Position numbers and translations under genes: made by a program
Notes under the pieces: generated by a model
What the model saw: the letters and a program-made list of their open reading frames with translations, nothing else
Database searches by the model: none
What the model was told of the DNA's origin: nothing
In this document: one piece after another, positions 7,697 to 14,841 of the stretch
Position numbering within the stretch: position 1 is the first letter of the stretch
Layout of the letters: each line of letters opens with the position of its first letter
Assembly: GCA_964594075.1 (NCBI GenBank)
Contig: CAZQKW010000051.1
Span: 1-24,409, forward strand
DNA from: CAZQKW01 sp964594075
GTDB taxonomy: Bacteria; Desulfobacterota; WTBG01; CAIYCZ01
Length of the DNA: 24,409 nucleotides
Reading direction: 5' to 3'

Positions 7697-9286
7697 ATGA
7701 AGAAAAACATATCGTTGGGATTATGTATAATCACTCTGCTGGTATTCCTCTTCCCACGGTTCAGTTCAGCCTTTTATCTTATGGGGGATAAGTTGCGGGT
7801 CAAGGGTAGTGTGTATGAATTTATGATATATGGGGTTGATCTTGACAAAAAAACCACCAAATACTATCGCAACACAAATTTTGGCCTGTTGAGAACCAAA
7901 GGAACACTTGAACTGTTACTCAAGACATATGAATGTCAGGATACCATGTTAAACCTGTTTGGATTCTTTTATTGGTTTCATGAATCAGTTCCCGATTTCG
8001 ACGGCAACTACCGGCGTTCTCTGACAACCGAGAATCGCAAATTGTATCAGCAGCCGCGGTATGATCAGGACGACTGGATAAATGAACTGTATGCAGATTT
8101 TTATAAAGGGCCCTGGAATATCCGGTTTGGCAAACAGATTGTATTTTGGAGCGAGGTTGAACTGGTGCGCACCATTGACCAGGTTAACCAGCTTGACCTA
8201 CGATACACAACGCCGGGCATTGATCCGTGGGACGAGATAAAACTGGGGCTCTGGATGATACGGGGATTTTATAATTCGCAACTTCCAGGGCAGCTTATTT
8301 TTGAATGGATCTGGGTGCCGGGTGATTTTGAAGGAGTCAGAACGCCCACAGAGGGGACATTCTGGGGTTCTCCTCCGGGTCCGGAAGGCCCTGCAGGTAT
8401 GAGGCCTTGGCCGTATGGGCAGAATGCAGCCCTGGAAAAGATGTGGCGCAATTCAAAACCTGCGCTTGCCCTCAAAAATTCCGAGTTTGCCTTCAGGCTC
8501 AGAGGAAATTCAGAAGTACGGTTTTTAAAAACACCCTATCTACTTGATTGGAGCTTAACATATTTCCGAGCTATGAATAATACACCGGTTGTTAAAAATC
8601 AATATCTTGATGAAGTAAATAATTATTTGAACTCAGTTGCGTTGACCAGGGTAGCGGGAGACCCAATCCCAAGACTGCCTAAAGAAAAATGGTGGCGGTA
8701 TCAGTTTTACAACTTATTTGGCGCAAGCGTGCAGACCTTTGTTCCGTCAATAAAAGGTGTTATTCGTGGGGAATTTATGTTTGAATATCATCTGCCGGAA
8801 CTTACTGCTAATCCCAAGGAAAATGCTCCATCATATGCTAAACTTATAACCGGTAAAACCACGCGGGATGTGATTAATATTGGGGTAACCTATGATCGAC
8901 CGATACGCTGGCAGTGGCTGCAAAACCAGCAATGGCTGGGAGCCAATGGTATTTTGGACACCTCTTTTGGCTGGTATGAGCAATGGCGTTTAGGGGATGT
9001 GAATCAAATCAGAAGGACCTTTGGCTATCAAAAACATTCTTCCACCAATTTTAGCCTCATGACCCGGACAAGCTTCAATAACAATGCCTTTACCTTTGTT
9101 TACAGAATGTTGTGGAACACTGAAAAATGGGGCTATGCTGCCACCTCTTTACGTTACACGCCCGGCGCGCACTACCGCTATGAAATCGGTTATTTGTTTT
9201 TCCAAGCAAATAATGTGTGGGACGCGCGGGAAGCGCAGGCAAAGCATAAAGACAATATTTATATAAAGGTTGGCTACGAATTTTAA
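7697..9286 (+). CDS. DUF1302-family outer-membrane beta-barrel protein
   Basis: A 529-residue exported protein with a clear signal peptide (KKN, hydrophobic core, FSSA cleavage region near residue 27). It is rich in alternating aromatic strands and ends in YIKVGYEF, a C-terminal Phe beta-signal for BAM-dependent insertion. The segment NIRFGKQIVFWSEVELVRTIDQVNQLD is the hallmark of DUF1302, whose members are predicted outer-membrane channels or lipid-handling barrels. A Gly/Pro-rich insert near residues 225-245 is probably a loop. ATG 7697 is chosen because AGGAGGG (7683-7689) is seven bases upstream and the signal peptide begins there. It is followed closely by the DUF1329 partner. Transported compound unknown. 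Confidence 0.9.
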   Translation: MKKNISLGLCIITLLVFLFPRFSSAFYLMGDKLRVKGSVYEFMIYGVDLDKKTTKYYRNTNFGLLRTKGTLELLLKTYECQDTMLNLFGFFYWFHESVPDFDGNYRRSLTTENRKLYQQPRYDQDDWINELYADFYKGPWNIRFGKQIVFWSEVELVRTIDQVNQLDLRYTTPGIDPWDEIKLGLWMIRGFYNSQLPGQLIFEWIWVPGDFEGVRTPTEGTFWGSPPGPEGPAGMRPWPYGQNAALEKMWRNSKPALALKNSEFAFRLRGNSEVRFLKTPYLLDWSLTYFRAMNNTPVVKNQYLDEVNNYLNSVALTRVAGDPIPRLPKEKWWRYQFYNLFGASVQTFVPSIKGVIRGEFMFEYHLPELTANPKENAPSYAKLITGKTTRDVINIGVTYDRPIRWQWLQNQQWLGANGILDTSFGWYEQWRLGDVNQIRRTFGYQKHSSTNFSLMTRTSFNNNAFTFVYRMLWNTEKWGYAATSLRYTPGAHYRYEIGYLFFQANNVWDAREAQAKHKDNIYIKVGYEF

Positions 9287-9330
9287 GTCAAGCGATACTA
9301 ACAGATAATATGCACCATAGGAGGTCACGC

Positions 9331-10614
9331 ATGAGTATGAAGTTGCAAAAAAACTATTTCTCGGTATGGTTAATTTTATTTGTCATCCTTGCCGCGTGGA
9401 TGCCGGTTCTATGCTGGTCTGCAGACATTACATTTCCCACCTTCAGTTATAATGATTCGGAGCTTGCAAAAGTCAAAGAATGGGAAAAAACCTGGGTAGG
9501 CAAAAAAATTACTTCTGCGGATGTTGATCAAGTCAAGGACTTTCTCTCTGAAGGCGTGTATAAGGCAATGAAAGATCCCAAGGTTTTCGGTGCAGAGTCT
9601 CTCTGGTTTGAAATTGTTCCTTACAAACCGTATGATATTTCCAAAGGAATGATTGAGCAGACCAAAAAGTATGCTCCCAATAGCAAGCTGGACGCCAACG
9701 ATGCGCTGATGAATTTTGGCGATGTAGCGGGCATTCCATTTCCGCAACCAAAGACCGGAGCTGAGATCGCCTGGAATTTTGACAGCAATACCCGAGGAGA
9801 TACCCATTATTGTTTAAATGAAGGAGAAGTTGTCGATTGTAAAACCCGGCTTGAACGCCATGCCGGCCACCTGCGCTGGGATACATTCTGGATGAGCCGC
9901 ACAGATGTGGATCCGGTGCCCAAGATACCAGACAATCAAAACTCGCGCGGGATTTTTCACTCATTTTTTCAGCGGCATATAGCGCCGGTTGATTTTGTTG
10001 ACACCACCATGCTTGAATTGCGATATAAGGATCATAGCCGGGAAGAAGATCTCTGGGTTTACACCGCCATGTTCAGACGTATACGGCGCTATGCGACCAG
10101 CCAGAGGACGGATACGATTGATGGGACCGACATGATTTATGATGATCATGACGGCTGGTACACATCACCCACGCGAAATACCTATAAACTGATCGGCAGG
10201 TTAGATACGTTGGTTGGCCGTCATGTTGACAATAAAAAGGCAGAGCGGATTACTGGACAAGGATTTTGGAATGGCATTCAGCGCGAACGGGTAAACAACT
10301 GGGTAGTTGAAGTCGTGAACAAGGATCCTAATTACATATATTCTAAACAGATTTGGTATATTGATCCTGAGAACTGGCAGATGAATTATAAAATTATGTA
10401 TAATCGCCAGGGGCAGTTATGGAAGATGTATGAAATGTTTTATCAGGAGTTTCCGACCGCAATCGGACAAAAAGCAGCATATATGGCTTGTGAACATACC
10501 ATGGATTTTATTCGCAGTCATGGAAGTCCCAGCAAATATACCAAGCATGTAATCAGCGGAGACATACCACTTAAGCTGTATCAGGTGCAGAGTTTGAAAG
10601 ATAAGACTTATTGA
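9331..10614 (+). CDS. DUF1329-family periplasmic protein, LolA/LolB-like
   Basis: A 427-residue exported protein. The signal peptide covers residues ~1-30 and the likely cleavage site is after CWSA. The mature protein has the family's start (SELAKVKEWEKTWVGKKIT) and the diagnostic segment GIPFPQPKTGAEIAWNFD. DUF1329 proteins are predicted to have an outer-membrane lipoprotein-sorting (LolA/LolB-like) fold that could hold a hydrophobic ligand, and they nearly always sit next to DUF1302 genes, as here with a 44-bp gap. ATG 9331 is chosen because AGGAGG (9319-9324) lies six bases upstream; ATG 9310 precedes that site. The role as a periplasmic carrier between the RND pump and the barrel is inference. 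Confidence 0.9.
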   Translation: MSMKLQKNYFSVWLILFVILAAWMPVLCWSADITFPTFSYNDSELAKVKEWEKTWVGKKITSADVDQVKDFLSEGVYKAMKDPKVFGAESLWFEIVPYKPYDISKGMIEQTKKYAPNSKLDANDALMNFGDVAGIPFPQPKTGAEIAWNFDSNTRGDTHYCLNEGEVVDCKTRLERHAGHLRWDTFWMSRTDVDPVPKIPDNQNSRGIFHSFFQRHIAPVDFVDTTMLELRYKDHSREEDLWVYTAMFRRIRRYATSQRTDTIDGTDMIYDDHDGWYTSPTRNTYKLIGRLDTLVGRHVDNKKAERITGQGFWNGIQRERVNNWVVEVVNKDPNYIYSKQIWYIDPENWQMNYKIMYNRQGQLWKMYEMFYQEFPTAIGQKAAYMACEHTMDFIRSHGSPSKYTKHVISGDIPLKLYQVQSLKDKTY

Positions 10615-10637
10615 TATGAGCAGTTTTTTGATTTAAC

Positions 10638-10678
10638 AACGATCTGATCGTTTGAATTTTAAACACTAATGCGTGTTT
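10638..10678. repeat. Two small inverted repeats between the DUF1329 and YCF48 genes
   Basis: AACGATC-T-GATCGTT (10638-10652) is a 15-bp near-perfect palindrome, and AAACAC (10661-10666) pairs with GTGTTT (10673-10678). Neither has a terminator T-run. They could be operator sites or mRNA-processing hairpins in the operon, or chance. Confidence 0.4.
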
Positions 10679-10694
10679 AGAGGAAATACGGTTC

Positions 10695-11750
10695 ATGAAT
10701 ACTACCGTTCGGCTGCGACTTTTATGGATTTTGGCGGTTGTGCTGATAATATCTGCCTGTGAAAAATTTGACCGCTCAAAAATTGCAATGCCCAAAATGA
10801 AGTTTATTACGGGTGAAAATCTCCACAGCGTTGTATGCCTTGACACTTCCCGAATATGGGTTTCCGGCAACCATGGAGCGATTTATTTCAGCGGCGATAG
10901 CGGAGCAACGTGGCAAAAGCAGGATACGGGTGTAGAAGTGCTTCTGGGAGATATCACGTTTGCCAATAAGGATGCCGGCTGGGCAGTTGGGGTTGCCGGA
11001 ACAGTATTACACACCTCAGATGGCGGGAAAACCTGGAAACCGCAGACGAGCGGGACGGGAAAAGATCTTGTTGATGTGTTTTTTCTCGATGTGCAGCATG
11101 GCTGGGCGGTGGGTGAGTTCGGAACGGTCATCCATACCGCTGATGGTGGTAAAACCTGGATGCCGCAGAAAGAGCCCGAGGATACTGCATACAATGGTGT
11201 CTTTTTTGTAGATGTAAACACCGGATGGGTATGCGGTGAATTTGGCACCATTTTGCACACTGAAGACGGCGGTAAAACGTGGATAAAACAAGAGTGTAAA
11301 GATCTTGTTCACGCAGGCACTGCTCAAGACTGGGATAGACCGCTGCCTGCGCTCTACAGTATTTATTTTAAAGATAGTAATACCGGCTGGATTGTTGGAA
11401 TGGACGGCGTCATAATACGGACGACTGATGGCGGTACAAACTGGAATATGTTGACGTCAGGAACTGACAAACCTATTTATACCATTCTTATCAGAAATAA
11501 TAGGGGCTGGGCTGTTGGCAACAAGGGTACCTACTTGATCTCAGAGGATGGCGGAGCCACTTGGCAGTTGAAACCAGACGCAATAAAAACAAAGTTCTGG
11601 CTGCGCAACATATCGTTTTGCGATCAGAATGTCGGCTTTGTTGTGGGCGCATCAGGCACCGTAGCGCACACATCCGATGGAGGAGCTACCTGGAAAATCA
11701 TATCCGGATTCAGTTATGAAATGGAAGAATTCGGTCTTGCCGATTTTTAA
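10695..11750 (+). CDS. YCF48/BNR-repeat beta-propeller lipoprotein
   Basis: A 351-residue lipoprotein: a charged start, a hydrophobic segment (8-20) and lipobox I-S-A-C with C22. The rest is about seven repeats of the form GWxVGxxGTxxHTxDGGKTW, as expected for a seven-bladed beta-propeller. YCF48-like proteins were named for a photosystem II assembly factor, but in non-phototrophs they accompany DUF1302/DUF1329/RND genes, probably as a periplasmic scaffold or assembly factor. The ribosome binding site is AGGA at 10681-10684, ten bases upstream. Its TAA stop (11748-11750) directly abuts the ATG of the Memo gene, so the two are probably translationally coupled. No sign of photosynthesis is present here. 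Confidence 0.9.
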   Translation: MNTTVRLRLLWILAVVLIISACEKFDRSKIAMPKMKFITGENLHSVVCLDTSRIWVSGNHGAIYFSGDSGATWQKQDTGVEVLLGDITFANKDAGWAVGVAGTVLHTSDGGKTWKPQTSGTGKDLVDVFFLDVQHGWAVGEFGTVIHTADGGKTWMPQKEPEDTAYNGVFFVDVNTGWVCGEFGTILHTEDGGKTWIKQECKDLVHAGTAQDWDRPLPALYSIYFKDSNTGWIVGMDGVIIRTTDGGTNWNMLTSGTDKPIYTILIRNNRGWAVGNKGTYLISEDGGATWQLKPDAIKTKFWLRNISFCDQNVGFVVGASGTVAHTSDGGATWKIISGFSYEMEEFGLADF

Positions 11751-12707
11751 ATGAGATCATATCTAAAAGTAGGCAGCAAACAATTCAGAAGAGTTTTTTC
11801 GTCAATCAAACTTTGTTTCATATTCAGTATAATTTGTAGTGCCACTGCCATGAGCACTGAAAAGGTAAGAAAATCGCCAATTGCCGGAAGCTGGTATCCA
11901 GGCGAAAAAAAGCAATTGCAACGCCAGATTGAGGATTATTTTGCCAAAGCACAATCTGCTGTACCGGCAGGAAGAATTATTGCACTCATTTCTCCCCATG
12001 CTGGAATAGAGTATTCCGGGCTTGCAGCAGCCAGCGGATACAAACTGTTGAAGGGGCAAAAAATAAAGCGAGTCATCGTGCTCGGCCCGTCACATTACAG
12101 TGGTTTCAGGGGTTTAGCTACGTCTGCTGAAGATTACTATGAGACGCCTTTGGGAAGAATTAAAGTCGACAGAACTATATCTGATGCTCTTTTTAGCAAA
12201 CCACTTTTTCAAGGCCCCCGAAACGCACAACTGCAGGAGCATTCCCTTGAAATGCAGCTCCCCTTTCTACAGATGGTAATTGGTGATTTTTTACTGGTAC
12301 CGCTTGTCGTCGGTGAATTGTTTGTAAATGATTACACCGAGGCCGCGCGGGTTCTCTCATCATATCTGGATAATGAAACAATTATTGTGGCAAGTTCAGA
12401 CTTTACCCACTACGGGTATCGGTTCGGCTATCTACCATTTACTGAAAATCCGCGAGAAAACCTCAAGAAGCTGGATTACGGCGCCATAAATAAAATCATC
12501 GCCAAAGATTTTGAAGGTTTTAATAGCTATGTGAATGAAACTGGCGCCACCATCTGCGGCATGCGGCCGATTGGCATTATTTTAAAATTGCTGCCGGCAC
12601 AAGCCCAGGGCAGCCTTATTAGCTATTACACATCAGGTGATTTAACCGGAGATTTTTCGAGTTCGGTGAGCTATGCATCAATTGTATTTACACTGCCGGC
12701 GCCATAA
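11751..12707 (+). CDS. amrB: Memo-family protein (AmmeMemoRadiSam system protein B), with apparent signal peptide
   Basis: A 318-residue Memo/AmrB-family protein. The residues that bind metal in the family are all present: H83 (SPHAG), H115 (GPSHYSG) and C269 (TICGMRP); D217 and H220 (SSDFTHYG) are also conserved. Family members are distantly related to metal dioxygenases and are usually cytosolic. This one has an N-terminal extension with Arg/Lys residues and a hydrophobic segment (SIKLCFIFSIICSATA, ~18-33) before the usual KVRKSPIAGSWYPG start, suggesting export. The ATG directly follows the YCF48 stop, with no separate ribosome binding site, so coupling is likely. The usual partners, an AMMECR1 protein and a radical SAM enzyme, are absent from the window. 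Activity unknown. Confidence 0.88.
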   Translation: MRSYLKVGSKQFRRVFSSIKLCFIFSIICSATAMSTEKVRKSPIAGSWYPGEKKQLQRQIEDYFAKAQSAVPAGRIIALISPHAGIEYSGLAAASGYKLLKGQKIKRVIVLGPSHYSGFRGLATSAEDYYETPLGRIKVDRTISDALFSKPLFQGPRNAQLQEHSLEMQLPFLQMVIGDFLLVPLVVGELFVNDYTEAARVLSSYLDNETIIVASSDFTHYGYRFGYLPFTENPRENLKKLDYGAINKIIAKDFEGFNSYVNETGATICGMRPIGIILKLLPAQAQGSLISYYTSGDLTGDFSSSVSYASIVFTLPAP

Positions 12708-12821
12708 GGTGGTCTATTTATACTGGCTGCTTATAAAAAATATTTAAATACAATGGTCAGGGGATTTATTAAAAACGTTACAATTTAAAACCTATTAACC
12801 GAACGCACAGGAGGGAAGGGC

Positions 12822-13274
12822 ATGAAGAAAGTAAGTAAGGCAGGTGGGATGTTAATGGCACTGCTGGTGCTGATGAGTGGCAGCGTCTGGGCAGGGGGGG
12901 ATATGGCGCGGCTGGAGCCGGCAGCAGATTTTGATTTTGTGGTATTGGCCAAGAACTCGTCAACGTCGGTGACGGCGGATCTGGCATTTCCGTTGGATTT
13001 TCAGATCATTCCGGTGATTGTGGTAGGAGATGGGACGGGTGCATTTACAGCGAGCATGTCGCGGAGCACCACGCAAGGAGAGTTGGTATATATTTATCAG
13101 CGGTTTCCGGGAGCGGAGGTGTATGCGTTTAATATAGGGATCAGCCCGGTGAGTTTGCGGATCAGCTCGGCGGTCACGCTGGGGCCGGGGTGGGCGTTTG
13201 GGTATGTGATAACGGGGATACTGTTTTCGACCGAGACGCCGCCGTATGCCTACACCGTGTCGTTGAGTTTTTAA
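12822..13274 (+). CDS. Small secreted protein, unknown family, paralog of the next gene
   Basis: A 150-residue protein with a clear signal peptide (KKVSKAGG, hydrophobic core, cleavage near SVWAGG at ~25). I recognise no family. The mature part is beta-rich and ends in YAYTVSLSF. Its pattern P-x-I-V-V-G-D-G-x-G-A-F-T-A-S-M-S-R-S-T-T-Q-G-E-L-V aligns with the following protein, and both end in aromatic-Thr strands, so the two are divergent paralogs. AGGAGG lies seven bases before the ATG. The coding sequence is much richer in G and in GGG/CGG/GCG/CTG codons than the neighbouring genes, which may point to transfer or different expression. It lies 114 bp after the Memo gene with no terminator in between, so it could be part of the same operon. 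Confidence 0.8.
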   Translation: MKKVSKAGGMLMALLVLMSGSVWAGGDMARLEPAADFDFVVLAKNSSTSVTADLAFPLDFQIIPVIVVGDGTGAFTASMSRSTTQGELVYIYQRFPGAEVYAFNIGISPVSLRISSAVTLGPGWAFGYVITGILFSTETPPYAYTVSLSF

Positions 13275-13391
13275 TAGGGCTTGAAACGGTAATGCAGATA
13301 GCTTAGTTGCACTTAGCCGGGAAAACGTCAGGGCTGCAGCGTGCGATATGAATTACCCTGTGTGCGGTGAAAATTGGATAGGAGTTTATTT

Positions 13392-13871
13392 ATGAAACAA
13401 ACCGTTAATACAAAATTAGTTATGTATATTTTACCGATTTTGCTGCTAACACTTTTGGTATTGCCCGGGGAAGGTTTTTCACTGGAAGTTGAAAACGTAT
13501 CAATTGGGCCGATAAATTCCGCGTTTGCAATCATGCTGAAAGGACAAACAAAGACCTATACGGTTACATCTGACTTTTTTCCGGACATTATGATAGTCGG
13601 TTTGGTGGTTAATGGAAACGGCAACCTCAGCGTCAGTGTCACCAAGACCGATACCAACGGCGAACTGATCGGCGTTATGCAGAGAGGAGCATTTTCTACG
13701 GTGACTGACCAGGAATCCCAGAGATTTGCGCATGCTGTTGGCATTACCCCGTGCACTATTTCAGTCAGCGGACGTTTTTATGAATACGGCTATGGCATAA
13801 TAATTAGCAGTCTATTAGCGTCGCTTGAAGAAGGCCCGCATACCTATACGCTTACTATTTCATTTAACTGA
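13392..13871 (+). CDS. Small secreted protein, unknown family, paralog of the previous gene
   Basis: A 159-residue protein with a signal peptide (MKQTVNTK, hydrophobic ~9-25, cleavage near GEGFS). The mature part is beta-rich: IMIVGLVVNGNGNLSVSV, then KTDTNGELIGVMQRG and a terminal HTYTLTISFN. The core aligns with the upstream protein (V-x-G-x-G-x-x-x-x-S-x-x-x-T-x-x-G-E-L and the closing Y-T-x-S-F strand), but has an extra ~10 residues before the conserved VGITP/IGISP motif. ATG 13392 is chosen because GGAG (13381-13384) is seven bases upstream and the signal peptide starts there. Codon use is like the rest of the window, unlike its paralog. Function unknown; export to periplasm or surface is inferred. 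Confidence 0.8.
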   Translation: MKQTVNTKLVMYILPILLLTLLVLPGEGFSLEVENVSIGPINSAFAIMLKGQTKTYTVTSDFFPDIMIVGLVVNGNGNLSVSVTKTDTNGELIGVMQRGAFSTVTDQESQRFAHAVGITPCTISVSGRFYEYGYGIIISSLLASLEEGPHTYTLTISFN

Positions 13872-13930
13872 ATGAATCAGCGGGGTTGCAGCAGAGAACG
13901 GGTAACATTTTAATGCGGATTTATTCTATT

Positions 13931-13962
13931 AAAGGCAGGAGAATAATGCTCCTGCCTTTTTT
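13931..13962. terminator. Bidirectional intrinsic terminator
   Basis: AAAGGCAGGAG (13931-13941) pairs perfectly with CTCCTGCCTTT (13949-13959) around a 7-base loop, with T-runs reading out on both strands. It sits between the convergent secreted-protein and rhomboid genes. Confidence 0.92.
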
Positions 13963-13964
13963 GG

Positions 13965-14669
13965 TCATGCACGGTAGAAACGTATTCGCCGGGTTGTTCG
14001 GTGCACGCCAAAGAGAAACAACAACATAATTCCTGCAATAAAACCGCCGATATGAGCCCACCAGGCTACACCACCTGAAGCTGCATTCTGGGCTGAAAAG
14101 GATATAGTGCCATTCAAAAATTGCAGAATAAACCAGAAAGCAAGAAAGAAAAATGCCGGGATTTCTATGACATCTATAAAGAAAAATATAAAAATAAGGG
14201 TTACTACCCGGGCATAGGGAAAAAGAAAAAAATAAGCACCCATGACGCCTGCTATTGCGCCGCTTGCCCCGATAGTCGGAACACGAGAATAAGGGTTTGT
14301 CAAAAGATGGGCAATAACCGCAAAAACGCCGCACAGAACATAAAAAAATAAATATTTAATATGACCGATACGGTCTTCAACATTATCGCCAAAAATATAA
14401 AGATATAACATATTCCCCAGGAGGTGGAGCCATCCTCCATGCAGAAACATAGAGGTAACAAGAGGAAGTACTCTGTCAAAAAGCCCTAATTCACGGTAAG
14501 TAAGCGGCGCAAAGAAAAGTGCGGGCACGACTCCCCAAGTATAGAGGAATTTCTCAAGCTCATAGCCGAGAGAAATTTGATATAAAAAAAAGACAACATT
14601 AACCAGAATGAGCGTATAATTCACAACTGGAACGGTGCGGGAGGGGATAGTATCTTTTAATGGAATCAT
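13965..14669 (-). CDS. Rhomboid-family intramembrane serine protease
   Basis: A 234-residue polytopic protein that cleaves substrates within the membrane. The serine protease dyad is visible: S136 in GASGAIAG and H206 in WWAHIGGF. The oxyanion and loop region is FLHGGWLHLLGNM (H77, H82, N86). About six hydrophobic segments are seen: ~17-33, ~70-92, ~105-122, ~133-150, ~156-185 (two helices close together) and ~202-222. This six-helix core matches bacterial GlpG-like rhomboids, with a short basic tail (RRIRFYRA). An AAAGG sequence lies seven bases before the ATG. It follows clpB on the same strand, but a strong terminator lies between. The substrate cannot be read from sequence. Confidence 0.92.
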   Translation of the reverse strand: MIPLKDTIPSRTVPVVNYTLILVNVVFFLYQISLGYELEKFLYTWGVVPALFFAPLTYRELGLFDRVLPLVTSMFLHGGWLHLLGNMLYLYIFGDNVEDRIGHIKYLFFYVLCGVFAVIAHLLTNPYSRVPTIGASGAIAGVMGAYFFLFPYARVVTLIFIFFFIDVIEIPAFFFLAFWFILQFLNGTISFSAQNAASGGVAWWAHIGGFIAGIMLLFLFGVHRTTRRIRFYRA

Positions 14670-14759
14670 GCTTTGCCTTTGTATTTAAAACAATTTAAGT
14701 ATCTTTACATTGTGCATTCACTCTTACTATAACAGATTTAGGTAGCATAATAAAAGAAC

Positions 14760-14802
14760 AAACCGAGGGGAGCAGATAAAATTATTCCGCTCCCCTCGGT
14801 TT
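14760..14802 (-). terminator. Intrinsic terminator after clpB
   Basis: A perfect 14-bp stem, AAACCGAGGGGAGC (14760-14773) with GCTCCCCTCGGTTT (14789-14802), lies 40 bases after the clpB stop on the minus strand. It is followed there by a T-rich stretch (GTTCTTTTATT). Confidence 0.88.
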
Positions 14803-14841
14803 ATATTATCATGCCGTGGATAAGGCAAAAGTGAAGGCGAT

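Noticed and set aside
9533..9964. Long antisense open frame inside the DUF1329 gene
   Set aside because: It overlaps a well-supported gene completely, has no ribosome binding site and no recognisable domain; it is a shadow of codon composition.
10883..11327. Antisense open frames inside the YCF48 gene
   Set aside because: They arise from the repeated GDGGKTW codons of the BNR repeats, giving repetitive and meaningless translations.
10695..11750. Photosystem II assembly factor role for the YCF48 protein
   Set aside because: No photosynthesis genes are present, and this family occurs in many non-phototrophs beside DUF1302/DUF1329.
13965..14669. Rhomboid as a processing enzyme for the two secreted proteins
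   Set aside because: It is convergent, separated by a strong bidirectional terminator, and neither protein shows a rhomboid-type transmembrane substrate segment.
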